NCBI RefSeq assembly: GCF_022539315.1
Contig: NC_066327.1
Location: 15,710,834 to 15,774,833, forward strand
DNA length: 64,000 bases
Direction: 5' to 3'
Source of the DNA: Serinus canaria
Taxonomy: Eukaryota; Chordata; Aves; Passeriformes; Fringillidae
Shown here: positions 49,363 to 58,589 of the stretch, piece after piece
Layout: each line of letters opens with the position of its first letter
How positions within the stretch are numbered: position 1 is the stretch's first letter
Notes under the pieces: model-generated
The model's database searches: none
Seen by the model: the letters and a program-made list of their open reading frames with translations, nothing else
What the model was told of the DNA's origin: nothing
Translations under genes and position numbers: made by a program

Positions 49363-50867
49363 CATGATGATGATGAATCCAGCCTTGACTGGATCCCAAC
49401 AAGAAACAGCACAGGGTTCATGGGATAGAGACTCTGGAATGTTGGCTTTCCCTCCCTCTCCAGCAGCTGCCCTGCTCCTGAGCATCAGAGATGGGCAGGA
49501 TCGTGCCAGGCCAAACACAGAGGTGGAAATCTGGTCCCCACTGCTGAGAAAGGAACAAACTCCCCCTCCACAGAGGATTCACACTGAACACACCCTGCAG
49601 CAGGAAATGATTTACACAAACCCAATGAAAATGAGAAGCTGAGGGAACAAGGACTCAAATGAGAGTGAGCACTGGCAGGACTCCACTGCTGCTTATTCCA
49701 CATGGGAATCCTCACCCTGCCAGCTCCACAGCCCTTCCAGGACCTTCTGGCTCATGCAGCATCACAATGTGAGTTTTCAGTGAGAGCTTTAAGGAGCAGA
49801 AACGAGCACCCATGAAAGCAGATTGCATTCACACCACTTTTTGGGAACAACTTGGCTTTGTCAGCCAGTTGCAACAACCATGAACTCTTTGCAGGCAGCT
49901 GTAGCAGAGATGGCTTTTCCCCATGGATATCAGAATTTCCATGGAAAGAGGTGCTGCTTTTCAGCTCCTGTGATTGTGACAGGAGGGGGGTGAAGAAGGG
50001 GGGGGCTGAGAATGGAGGAAATGTGCAATGCAGTGATGACAAACACTGGCAAAGAAAGGACTGGCCTCTGGTACTGATCATCTGTGACACAAAGTGTGAC
50101 TGGAATTCAGATTTTTCACAAATTGAAATTACAATTAAATACCCACATTTCCCTGATCAGCCACAGGAACAGGGTTCAAGGGGACTGTAACACAGGAAAT
50201 AAGATTAAAAATCATTGATTGTCATCTTGATCCAAGCACCTTCTACACCAATTTTTTTTTCCTATTTATTTCACCTGAAATAAGCTTTCTCCCCAAGCTT
50301 TACAAGTTTGCTTCTGCTCAGCCTAAGCATTTATCCTACCATGAGAACTGCATCTCCAACCCAACAGCAAACAGGCAAAAATTCTCCCTTCCTGAGTCTT
50401 CTACTGACCTGAGCTGTGGAAACTGCCTGAAGCTTTCCTTGAGGCCACAGATATAGGGAGAGTTCACAGATCTCATAAATTCTGTACTCGGGATGTGATT
50501 CAAGGAGAGGTTCACAGTTCTGCTCCCTGGGGGCCTGGCTGCTTTATCTGAGACACCACAGTTTAATGCTCTCTGTGTGCTGTGATGTCGGGCAAAAACA
50601 CACAGATAAAAGAGATTAAACGCTCTGTTTTTCTCTTTCCCCCCTGCTCCAGATCTCAAAACTATTAAACACTGCTTGACCTCAACCCCACAGCCTGTAA
50701 GAGAACCCGTGAACCCTCATTATCTCATAACTACCTGCTTTGCCCCCTCTGCTCTGCCTTGGAACATCAATTGTGCCACCGTGAGAAAGAGGTCACTGCA
50801 CCCACCCACAGGAAAAGGCACAGACCTCACACAGGGACTTGGAGCAGTGCTGCAGCACCAGCACCGG
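49363..50867. other. Intergenic, nothing recognised
   Basis: A short ATG-trinucleotide run (about 49363-49376) and a G-rich run near 49.98-50.01 kb only. Confidence 0.5.
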
Positions 50868-50950
50868 TGGCAAGGCAGCTCCAGAGCAGCTTCAGAGCAG
50901 CCGGGAGCATCCCAGAGATGTTCCAGAGCAGCCCGGAGCATCCCGGGTAC
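50868..50950. repeat. Short imperfect tandem repeat, about 30-bp unit
   Basis: The phrase CAGAGCAGCCSGGAGCATCC occurs twice in succession, preceded by a partial CCAGAGCAG copy. Confidence 0.6.
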
Positions 50951-51160
50951 CAGAGGCTGCACTGAGGATTTTCCCCTCCTGCATCACGGATGCTCACAGT
51001 CCCTTCCAGTAATTTGTTAATTGGGAGGAATCTTTGCTTGGGGCAGTGCCCACTAAACCCTGGGCTGGATTCTGTGCTGCAGAAGGGTTTTGTCTTTGAG
51101 GTCGCTGCCTCTCAGCCTTTCCGCGGGAAGGAGCCAGCCCAGGACAGCAGGAAAATCCCG

Positions 51161-51161
51161 A

Positions 51162-51212
<51 letters not shown>

Positions 51213-51215
51213 ATA
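51161..51215. repeat. (AAAT)n microsatellite
   Basis: About 13 uninterrupted AAAT/ATAA units between GC-rich flanks. Confidence 0.97.
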
Positions 51216-51299
51216 TCCGGCCCCTCCATCGCTCCCTGGCTGCTGCGAGGGTCCCAAGAGAGGAACTACCCCTCTGCCTTCACTGCTGGCTCCTTATGG

Positions 51300-51490
51300 C
51301 TAAAATCCATTAATGACGTCCCTGCCAGGGGTGACACGGAGAAGCCATCGCGATGGGGACCGGGATGGGGACCGGGTGCCACCTGCCGGGATGGCCGCGC
51401 TGCTTCCCCCGCTCCGAACCGGCACCGCGGCCACGGCTCTGTCCCTGTCCCCGAGCAGCGACCGCCCCTAGGACCCGTGACAGCTCCCAG
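51300..51490. promoter_or_regulatory. Small CpG-rich patch about 1.6 kb upstream of BOD1
   Basis: CpG density rises sharply here, with CCGGG, GCCGCGC and ACCGCGGCC blocks and a doubled GGGACCGGGATG-like unit at about 51356-51375. A sense CR1 3' end follows at once. It could be a second small island, an unmethylated repeat, or an upstream promoter. No exon is apparent. Confidence 0.35.
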
Positions 51491-51514
51491 GGGCTGGACC
51501 AAGGCAGGGTCAGG

Positions 51515-51718
51515 CTGGATTTTGGGACAGGTTCTTCTCCCAGAGGTGCTGGCACTGCCCAGGCTCTCCAGGGATGGGCACAACCCGAGGCTGCCAGAGC
51601 TCTAGGAGGGCTTGGACAGCGCCCCAAGGATGAACATGGTGGGATTTTGGGACTGTGCAGGGTGAGGAGCTGGGATGATCCCCATGGGTCAGGATATTCC
51701 ATGATTCCCCTGCCCACA
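51515..51718 (+). mobile_element. CR1 LINE 3' fragment, sense
   Basis: It contains the CR1-like stretch from GCACTGCCCAGGCT through GGATGGGCACAACC and ends with GGATGATCCCCATGG and an ATTCCATGATTCC tail. The LINE is truncated at its 5' end; no reverse transcriptase is present. Confidence 0.75.
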
Positions 51719-52224
51719 GGAGAAAACAAGGCTGTGTACCCTAAAAACTATCCAGAGAGGAGGGGCAGAGTCCTGGCAGATCTGTTTTATCAAACATATT
51801 CTGGCTTTATAAAACATATTTTATCAAATGTGCTCCTATTCTGGCTCTAAGCAGTCTCTGGAGTGTCCTGTCACTGCTGCCACAAGTGTGACACCAGCAC
51901 GAGGGTCAAAAACCATCGAGTCACACCCGCACATCCCCCTGGGTCCCACTGGGGCAGGCACGGCCACAGCCCCAGCACAGCGATGCCGGGTCAGTGTCAC
52001 CGGGTGGGGACAGCGTCAGACAGGAACCATTCCAGGGACACTCCTGAGTGCCGGGATGAGCCCTGGGGGTTTCACAGCCACCCCAGAGAGCCGGCACTGA
52101 GCAGTGACGGTGACCAGGCACAGGGAGGGATTCTGCAGGAGCTCCTGTGCGTCCCCAAAGCACGGCTGTCACAGGTGTCGGGGTCTGTACATGCTGCCAC
52201 TGTCCCTCTTCTCTCCTCAAAGCT

Positions 52225-52408
52225 TCCCTGGCAGGGTGGGCAGGCCCTGGCACAGCTGGGGCTGCCCCTGGACCCCTGGCAGTGCCCAAGGCCAGGCTGG
52301 ATGGGCTTGGAGCAGTCTGGGACAGTGGGAGGTGTCCCTGTCATGGCAGGGGTGGCACTGGGTGATCTCCTGAGGTGCCTCAGCTGTTCTGGGATTCTGT
52401 GACTGCAC
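52225..52408 (+). mobile_element. CR1 LINE 3' fragment, sense
   Basis: It shows the CR1 signature GGGTGGGCAGGCCCTGGCACAG, then GGAGCAGTCTGGGACAGTGG, GTCATGGCAGGGGTGGCACTGGGTGA, and a GGGATTCTGTGAC tail. It lies about 0.7 kb upstream of the BOD1 start, just outside the CpG island. Confidence 0.8.
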
Positions 52409-52892
52409 CCTCCTGCATTGCTTGTCCTGCTGAATTGGGATGGGAATATCCTGTTGGGGTGGGAATGTCCTCGTTATTGCGTACCCCATGGCCGGGAAGG
52501 GAGCGAACCCAGCAGGTGGGGCCTGTGCCCGGGCCAGCACACACAGCCCCTGCCGGGGGCAGCCAGGTCTCAGCATCCCGATAGAAATACTGCAGGATCC
52601 CACACAAATTGATGTATTGTTTTCGCAGTTTACACGATCTCTGCGCTCACAATGGCACAGGAGAGCACACGCGAGTCACAGCCTCGCTGTTACCACGGCA
52701 GGGGGATCCCTGAGCATCCAGCCGCACACCGGGGGCACCGGGCGATGCTGAGGAACTCTCAGGCCCTCTGCCCGGCTGATCCCGCTTTGGGGGGACACGG
52801 AGAGCCCTGTGACCTCCCCGGCCAGGTGATCCCGCACCGCCATCCCCTCACAGCCGCCGCTGGATGCGGGGAGGGTCCTCACCGTCCCTTGA

Positions 52893-52911
52893 ACTACAAC
52901 TCCCAAAATAC
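52893..52911 (+). promoter_or_regulatory. ZNF143/THAP11 (SBS-type) motif, + orientation
   Basis: The sequence ACTACAACTCCCAAAATAC closely matches the SBS consensus ACTACAANTCCCARNRTGC, which is bound by ZNF143 and THAP11 at housekeeping promoters. Its place in a CpG island just upstream of BOD1 supports it. Confidence 0.7.
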
Positions 52912-52965
52912 ATCGCGACAGCAACGCGCCCGCCTTTCCACTGCCTAGCGGGGCCGCGCCGCGCT

Positions 52966-52984
52966 TCACGCTGGGATTTGTAGT
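52966..52984 (-). promoter_or_regulatory. ZNF143/THAP11 (SBS-type) motif, - orientation
   Basis: Read on the minus strand, this is ACTACAAATCCCAGCGTGA, a strong match to the same consensus as the site at 52893. The two copies are inverted, with about 54 bp between them. Confidence 0.7.
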
Positions 52985-53094
52985 TCTAGGAAGTACCCAG
53001 CTTATAGCATCATTGTAAAGGGGAACTCGCCTCCCCGTGATGCAGCGCGACGCGGTGACACCATCGGCGCGCGCCGGCGCGGAGGCCGCGGGCG

Positions 53095-53286
53095 ATGTCG
53101 GAGAGCGGCGGCGGGGCCGCGGCGGGCGCGGGCGGCGGCGCGGGGGCCGCGGGGCCCGGCACCACCGACCCCGGCTCGCTGCCGCCCGGGGACCCGCAGC
53201 TCATCGCCATCATCGTGGAGCAGCTCAAGAGCCGCGGCCTCTTCGACGGCTTCCGCCGAGACTGCCTGGCCGACGTGGACACCAAG
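53095..53286 (+). CDS. BOD1: BOD1 coding exon 1
   Basis: It encodes residues 1-64, from MSESGGG to CLADVDTK, and ends in phase 0. The donor is AAG|GTACCG. The GT is canonical, but the usual G at +5 is absent, so it is a weak site by sequence. The exon lies wholly in the CpG island, and the first 20 codons are almost all Gly, Ala and Ser. Intron 1 follows (53287-54309, 1023 bp), ending in a T-rich tract and AG at 54308-54309. I see no repeat in that intron. Confidence 0.95.
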
Positions 53287-56200
53287 GTACCGGGGCCGGG
53301 CAGCGAGCCCAGGCCCTGCCCGCTCCCGCCGCGCTGGGGCCGCTCCCGGCGGATCCCCCGGGCACAGAACGGGCCCAGCCTTTCGTCTCTCAGCCCAGGC
53401 TTTCCTGGGAAAACACCTTCCCTTAGGAACAGTGCTGCTCCTAGCCTGTATTTCAAAAATTCCCATATTCTCAAACGTCCCTATAGTCTCAAACCGAACC
53501 TTTAACCTTTGTTTCTTGAGTAGATGACCCCAGAGTGTTTGACATTAATTTTTCTCAGCTACAATGAACTCGTCATCATTTGCTGCCAGTATTGAATTGG
53601 ACTTTCAGTATAAAGTTGGATTGTTCTCAGCGACTGTCAAAATTCAACATTTTTTGTTGAATTTTGTTTTCCCAAAGCTTTTGTTTCCAGCAGAGCCCCG
53701 TCCTGGGATCTGCCATCCTCACCCAGAGCAGACACATCAAACTCTGAAATATCCCTGTTTCCTTCTTGTCCTTCCCTTGCATCCAGGATGTGAATGGTCC
53801 TGAGCATTTATATGGATTTATTAGTTAAGTTCCTGTTCAGTGGAATTAGATTCCCTCTGATAAAACTCAAATAATTATAATTATCTTTAAAATTACAATT
53901 TTATATTTTTATTCTTATCTTCTCTGCTAGTGCCACAGAAGCAAATAATTCAAGTTTTTGTTTAGTGGGAGCATTGCTCAGCCAATTTCCTTGGAATTCT
54001 GGGGTGGAGGCTTTCCAGACAACAAGAACTCTGCTTAAACAACCTCTGTCTGCACAGTTTGCATTGCACTACAATTTCAGCCCCAATCTACTCAGCTGTT
54101 TGAATTATTACAACACTGAGAGTTCTGTGCAATTTTCCAGTTGTGTTCTCAGGGAAAACAGGATTATCTTTGTTCAGAGAGTGAGAGGAGGGACACACAG
54201 ACAGCAGGGCAGTCTGTGTGTGACAATAGCTGCACTGTGCAGGGCTCTGGCAGGGGGTTGTTGGGAGCTATTTGAGCTGTTGAACTGGCTTTATTTTTAT
54301 TTTTTTTAGCCAGCCTATCAGAACCTGAGGCAGAAAGTTGACAACTTTGTCTCGACCCACCTGGACAAGCAGGAATGGAACCCAGCCATGAACAAGAACC
54401 AGCTCCGGAACGGGCTGAGGCAGAGTGTGATCCAGTGAGTAAGCAGCAGCCTGCACAACAAGTGGGATTTTATGAGCCATAAACCACCTCAGGCAAGGCA
54501 GAACTGGCAGAATTCAGGTTGTCCCACCACTTTCTGTGGTCCTCCCTGAGTTTCATTGTTAGAGTCAGTGCAGGCTGAGCTCTCCCCAAAATGCACATTA
54601 TTGCTCTGCCTGAAATGGGTGGGTTTGAGTGCTGAAATATTTCTGTTTGCTGTCCAAATGATTGCTGCAAAAATGCTGTGCCTGCTGTACTGAGCTGGAT
54701 GATCTTGATCTTAACTTCCAGGAAAGAGATGAGCCTTTAAATATTATCTAAAGAAAGAGTCCTGAGGATGCCAAAGGTTTTGTGCCCCAGCCCCTGTCAC
54801 AGCAATCTCTGCAGCAGTTCCTGTCCAGCTGATTCAGACTCTGCACTGGGGAACCACCAGGATGAGAGGGCTGGGGCAGCTCTGCTGGGAGGAAAGGCTG
54901 GGAGAACTTTGGGGTGACCTCAGTGTGCCCTCACAGTGCCTGAAGGAGCCAACAAGATGGAAGGAGAATTTTTACAAGGGCCCCTGGAGGGACAGGACAA
55001 GAGGGAGTGGCTTCAACTAAGAGAGCAGGGCTGCAGCAGATACTGGGAATAAATCATCCCTGTGAGGGTGGGCAGGCCCTGGCACAGGGTGCCCAGAGCA
55101 GCCTGGATCCCTGGCAGTGCCCAAGGCCAGGCTGGACAGGGCTGGGAGCAGCCTGGGAGAGGGGAAGGTGTCCCTGCCATGGCAGGGGTGAAATGGGATG
55201 AGAGTTAAAGTCCCTTCCAACCCAAACCACTCTGTGACTGACAGTTCACACTGCTTCCCAGAGCTGCTGAGATTTAATCAGGGAGAGGAGGATGAGGTAT
55301 TGCACAAAATGTTGTAAAGAACAGCCCCAGTCCTTGGCAGTCTGAGCAGTCCCTGTCACTCCTGGAGGGGCAGGGCTGAGCCCTGGGGGTGTCCAGCTGT
55401 GTGTCCTGCCCACCCAGGCTGCTGTTACCTGCAGGTGGCAGGAGCTGCCCTGTCTCTGCATCCTTCACAGCCTCATCATCCTGAGGCTCCTCTCCCAGTG
55501 CCATGAACATCTCCATTTCCTGGCCCTGCTCCCTCCCAGACAGCCTGTGCCCCACCATCCAGGGGCCTGACACAGCCCCTGCAGGCACTTCAGCTCCTGC
55601 TGCTCAGCCCAGAGCCTCTGCTGTGTGCTCACTGCCTTGTTTTTATAACTCATACCCTTTTATAATTCATTCCCATCTGGCTAGACTGTTACAAGGATCA
55701 AGTGACAGTCCTGTTCTGAGGGGGCAGGCCTCTTCTCCCTCCACTCAGCCAAAAAAAAAGCCTTTGCTCTCACCTGCCCTCCTCAGAATAGCTTATTTCT
55801 CTTCTTGGGCCAAAATGTGTTTGTTTGCTTTCATGTTGACCTGGTTTCCACAGGAGCTCTGTTAAAAGTGGCTCTTGGCCAAGGTGTCATTTAAGTACCT
55901 GGGAGACCAGATGTGAGTTGTTAATTCTGTAGGGAGCAGGGAGAGAAATAGGTGAGTGAAACAAGTCCCTGTTAAGGATCTCCTGAGTAGGCTGCAGTTC
56001 TCACCATGTTAATGCTAATTGCAGTTGACAGGAGGGCTCTGGAGAGTTTCTGGAGGAGATTGGGGAGAAGTTTGTCAAAGGAGCTGAATGACTTCTTTGT
56101 CTTTGTTCAAGGTCAGGAATGCTGGAAGCTGGAGTGGACAGAATTATTTCTCAGGTGGTGGATCCAAAACTAAACCACATCTTCAGGCCTCAGATAGAGA

Positions 56201-56310
56201 GGGCGATTCATGAATTTTTGGCTGCACAAAAGAAAGAGGAAAATGTGCCAGCTCCTCCTCCAGAGCCTGAGAATAAAGATCCTCCTGCTCCATCTCAGGA
56301 TGCCTCCTAA
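53095..56310 (+). CDS. BOD1: BOD1, biorientation of chromosomes in cell division protein 1 (3 coding exons, joined 53095-53286, 54310-54434, 56112-56310)
   Basis: The three exons join in frame (192 + 125 + 199 nt) to a 171-residue protein ending at TAA 56308-56310. It has a Gly/Ala-rich N-terminus (about residues 1-27), then a conserved core from about residue 28 ([80 protein letters not shown]). It closes with a Pro/Glu-rich tail ending PPAPSQDAS. The core is the COMPASS Shg1-type domain of the BOD1/BOD1L family. Known role: BOD1 binds and inhibits PP2A-B56 at kinetochores and spindle poles so that chromosomes biorient; the family is also linked to SET1-type histone methyltransferase complexes. 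Thr80 here matches human Thr95, the phosphosite needed for PP2A-B56 inhibition. Human BOD1 has 185 residues, and the shortfall is in the low-complexity N-terminus. The start ATG has G at -3. Identification rests on recognition of the conserved core and is very secure; the paralogue BOD1L1 is a giant protein and does not fit. Confidence 0.96.
54310..54434 (+). CDS. BOD1: BOD1 coding exon 2
   Basis: It starts with CCA GCC TAT CAG (PAYQ) after a poly-pyrimidine tract and TTTTTTTAG. It encodes the middle of the Shg1-type domain, including the conserved [12 protein letters not shown] segment with the regulatory Thr80. It ends after ATC CA, so the glutamine codon is split (phase 2), and the donor is a strong GTGAGT. 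Intron 2 (54435-56111, 1677 bp) holds a sense-oriented CR1 fragment. Confidence 0.95.
54775..55245 (+). mobile_element. CR1 LINE 3' fragment in BOD1 intron 2, sense
   Basis: This longer CR1 piece includes the GAACCACCAGGATGAGAGGGC-like segment, the GGAGAATTTTTACAAGGGC block, GGTGGGCAGGCCCTGGCACAG, GGTGTCCCTGCCATGGCAGG and the end AAAGTCCCTTCCAACCCAAACC with a CTCTGTGAC tail. It lies in the same orientation as BOD1, wholly within the intron, and carries no intact reading frame. Confidence 0.85.
56112..56310 (+). CDS. BOD1: BOD1 coding exon 3 (terminal coding exon)
   Basis: The acceptor is TTTGTTCAAG|GTCAGG; the first G completes the split Gln codon. The exon encodes [14 protein letters not shown] and the rest of the domain, then a Lys/Glu stretch and a Pro-rich tail, ending PSQDAS-TAA. 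Just after the stop, TAAAG|GTCTGG could act as a weak donor (GT at 56313-56314), but simple read-through into a 3' UTR is the default reading. Confidence 0.95.
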
Positions 56311-58285
56311 AGGTCTGGTATCTCTGCACTTAGTGCTGACATTCCTTGTGCCTCATCTCTGTATTTGTACAGTGCAAGATAGAGGCCTTGGCAGGGGGGA
56401 CACTTTGATCAGCAGCCTGTTGTCATTGTCACACAGCCCTCTGCCACTCCAGTGCCTCTAAAAATAACTGTGACTAAGACATAAGGGTGATGTAAATCAG
56501 CTATCAAGGAACACTGTGCACTCTGCCAGAGCTGGGTTTGGATCAGCCCAAAAGGCCTTCTATTCAAAAAAAAAAAAAAGGAAAAAAGAAAAAGCATGTC
56601 CAGCAGCATGGAAGTGGCTGGATTGCCTTCAGAACTGTATCAAATGGATAAAAAATATCATGTACTGAAACACAGTGAGAATAGAGTGGTGACAAGTTAT
56701 TGTGGCTTAGCATTGAAAGTTTTGGGTATCTCTGCTTCAGAACAAACACTGGAGTGTTGAATTGTCACTGACCAAAATAGTCCTGCTGGAGTAAGGGCAG
56801 CATCTCTGGGGGTGAAAAACTGTTCACTCCAAAACTGATTTAAATAGAACAACCTGACTCTTCCAGCTGCAAGGACTGAGAGTGCCTTTGTGGCAAACAA
56901 GTTCATTCTGGCTTTTGTGATTAAAATAACTCCAGGGGCCTCAGGGGGCCATAACTGCTCCTCTGTCTTAGCACAAGGTGTGCCCATCTTTGCAAGGCTG
57001 CAGAGGCTGATTTGGATATTGAGGAACCACTGCCTCGGTGGGAAATTTCACTCTGCAGCTTTGCTGGGGGACTGAAAACCATGCTGCAGGAAAGGCAGTT
57101 AATTGTCAGTTGTTCCATCTGCCAGGGCTTTCTGAGCAAAAATGCTCCATATAACCTACAGCTGATTTATTTAGGAGGAATAAGAACCTGCAGTGGCTGT
57201 TCTAATGCTTGGAATTGTCAGAGCAACCAGCATGGGGGTTTAAGTGGCTGTGCTATCACCCGTTGTTTGCTTGTGACTCGCAGCTTTAATGCCTTGAATT
57301 TTTGCATTTGTCTGGTTCAAGTTTAAAAGTCCATTTATAACCCACAGCAAAGTGCAGTTGTTGATCTATCCTAATCTACCCTAATGCACTGACTTGTGAA
57401 GGGGCTTTTACATCCTCTAAAATCTTTTTTTTTTTTTTTATTTCCTTGCAGGGAGATCCTGCTGCTGAGCAGCTGCAGTTGCAACATGCCCTGTTAGACT
57501 GGCAATGGATTCCTTGTTCCCTTTGGTGCAGGGTTGCTGTCTGCCAAAGATGATTAACCTTTATTAGGCCTGTGGGAAATAGGCACTGAAATGGGGAAAT
57601 TCAGGTGCACTTGGAGTTCTGCCTGTGGAGGGACAGCCCAAGTGTGGAGAGATTTTTGCTGTGAACTGCAGCATGTATTCATTAGTCATGCCTTTGGGCA
57701 AGGGGGTGGGAAGGGAAAAAGGGAGTTGTCTGCTGTCTGGAGGGAGTGGGGAAGAGGGTTGAGGTGCTACAAGGAGCACAGAGAAAGGAAGGAGGGTTTG
57801 GGGGTGGGGGTGTTTTTTGGAGACCAAGTAGAGCTGTCAGGTTTGCTTTGATAGAAGCCTTGTGTGCCTGTACTGGTTACAGGGAGCAGCAGGTGCCAGG
57901 ACAGGTGGAACTCACTGCACTGCCTGCTTTGGGAAAGGAATTTCCTGTTCAAAACTGGAGCTGAAGCTTCAGGATCCACTATCCAGATCAATTATTGAAC
58001 ACAGGAATGCGTTTACAGTTGGCTGTGCCCATAGCTGATGCCACTCCTGTTTCCCAGGGTGCTCTGGGGAGCAAAGGGCACACCAGAGTGTGGAATCAGG
58101 TGGAAATTTGTCTTTTTCTGCTTGGAAGACTTTTCTTTCTCAGGTGCCTGGTGGAAACTGTCCTATGCTTTCAGCTTGAATGCATGCAGTGTCCTCTGGA
58201 TGACAGTCAAATGGAGAATGTGATAACCTGTTCTGCCAGCAAATGTCCACACCTTTTTGCAATAAAACACCTCAAAAAGCATCTC
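56311..58285 (+). other. BOD1: Probable BOD1 3' UTR with poly(A) signals
   Basis: No other gene or clear repeat family occupies this stretch. An AATAAA hexamer lies at 58261-58266, with a G/T-rich region after about 58288, so cleavage near 58280 is plausible. A second AATAAA is at 58566-58571. An A-rich run is at 56566-56590, and a G-rich tract that could form a quadruplex is at 57696-57723. The 3' limit is inferred; a shorter UTR or a spliced terminal exon starting at 57452 cannot be excluded. Confidence 0.5.
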
Positions 58286-58589
58286 TGAGGCTTGGCTTCT
58301 TCAGCAATTTTTCTTAAGGAGAAACTATTTAAAGAAATGCAGGAGTCCTGATGGCTGGAACCCCAAGGAAAGTGTGACCTTAGACATTTTATGGGTTAAT
58401 CCAGGTTTAACAACCTGGCCTTGTTTCTTGTCATGAAATAAGATAATTTTAGTATCCTTTCCACAGAAGATGTTTCAAAAAAATGTAAAATATTGTGAGG
58501 ATTGTGTGAGTAAAGGGTTCTCTCCTGGATGTTGGTTTGGGGGTTAAAGACTGCTCCAAATGTGTAATAAATGTTTTCCCTTAGGGAAA

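Larger units (their letters stand above)
52640..53400 (+). promoter_or_regulatory. BOD1 CpG-island promoter
   Basis: CpG dinucleotides are dense from roughly 52.66 kb through exon 1, in contrast to the CpG-poor surroundings. No TATA box is evident near the ATG, as expected for a housekeeping promoter. Two ZNF143/THAP11-type motifs in opposite orientation lie 110-200 bp upstream of the start codon. The transcription start is probably near 52.98-53.03 kb, by inference. Confidence 0.75.

Noticed and set aside
53002..53474. Long minus-strand frames across BOD1 exon 1
   Set aside because: Shadow frames of GC-rich exon 1 and the CpG island.
57995..58288. Cys-containing 97-codon frame near the BOD1 poly(A) signal
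   Set aside because: It overlaps the AATAAA at 58261 and lies in the inferred 3' UTR; the Cys spacing does not fit a known zinc-binding family.
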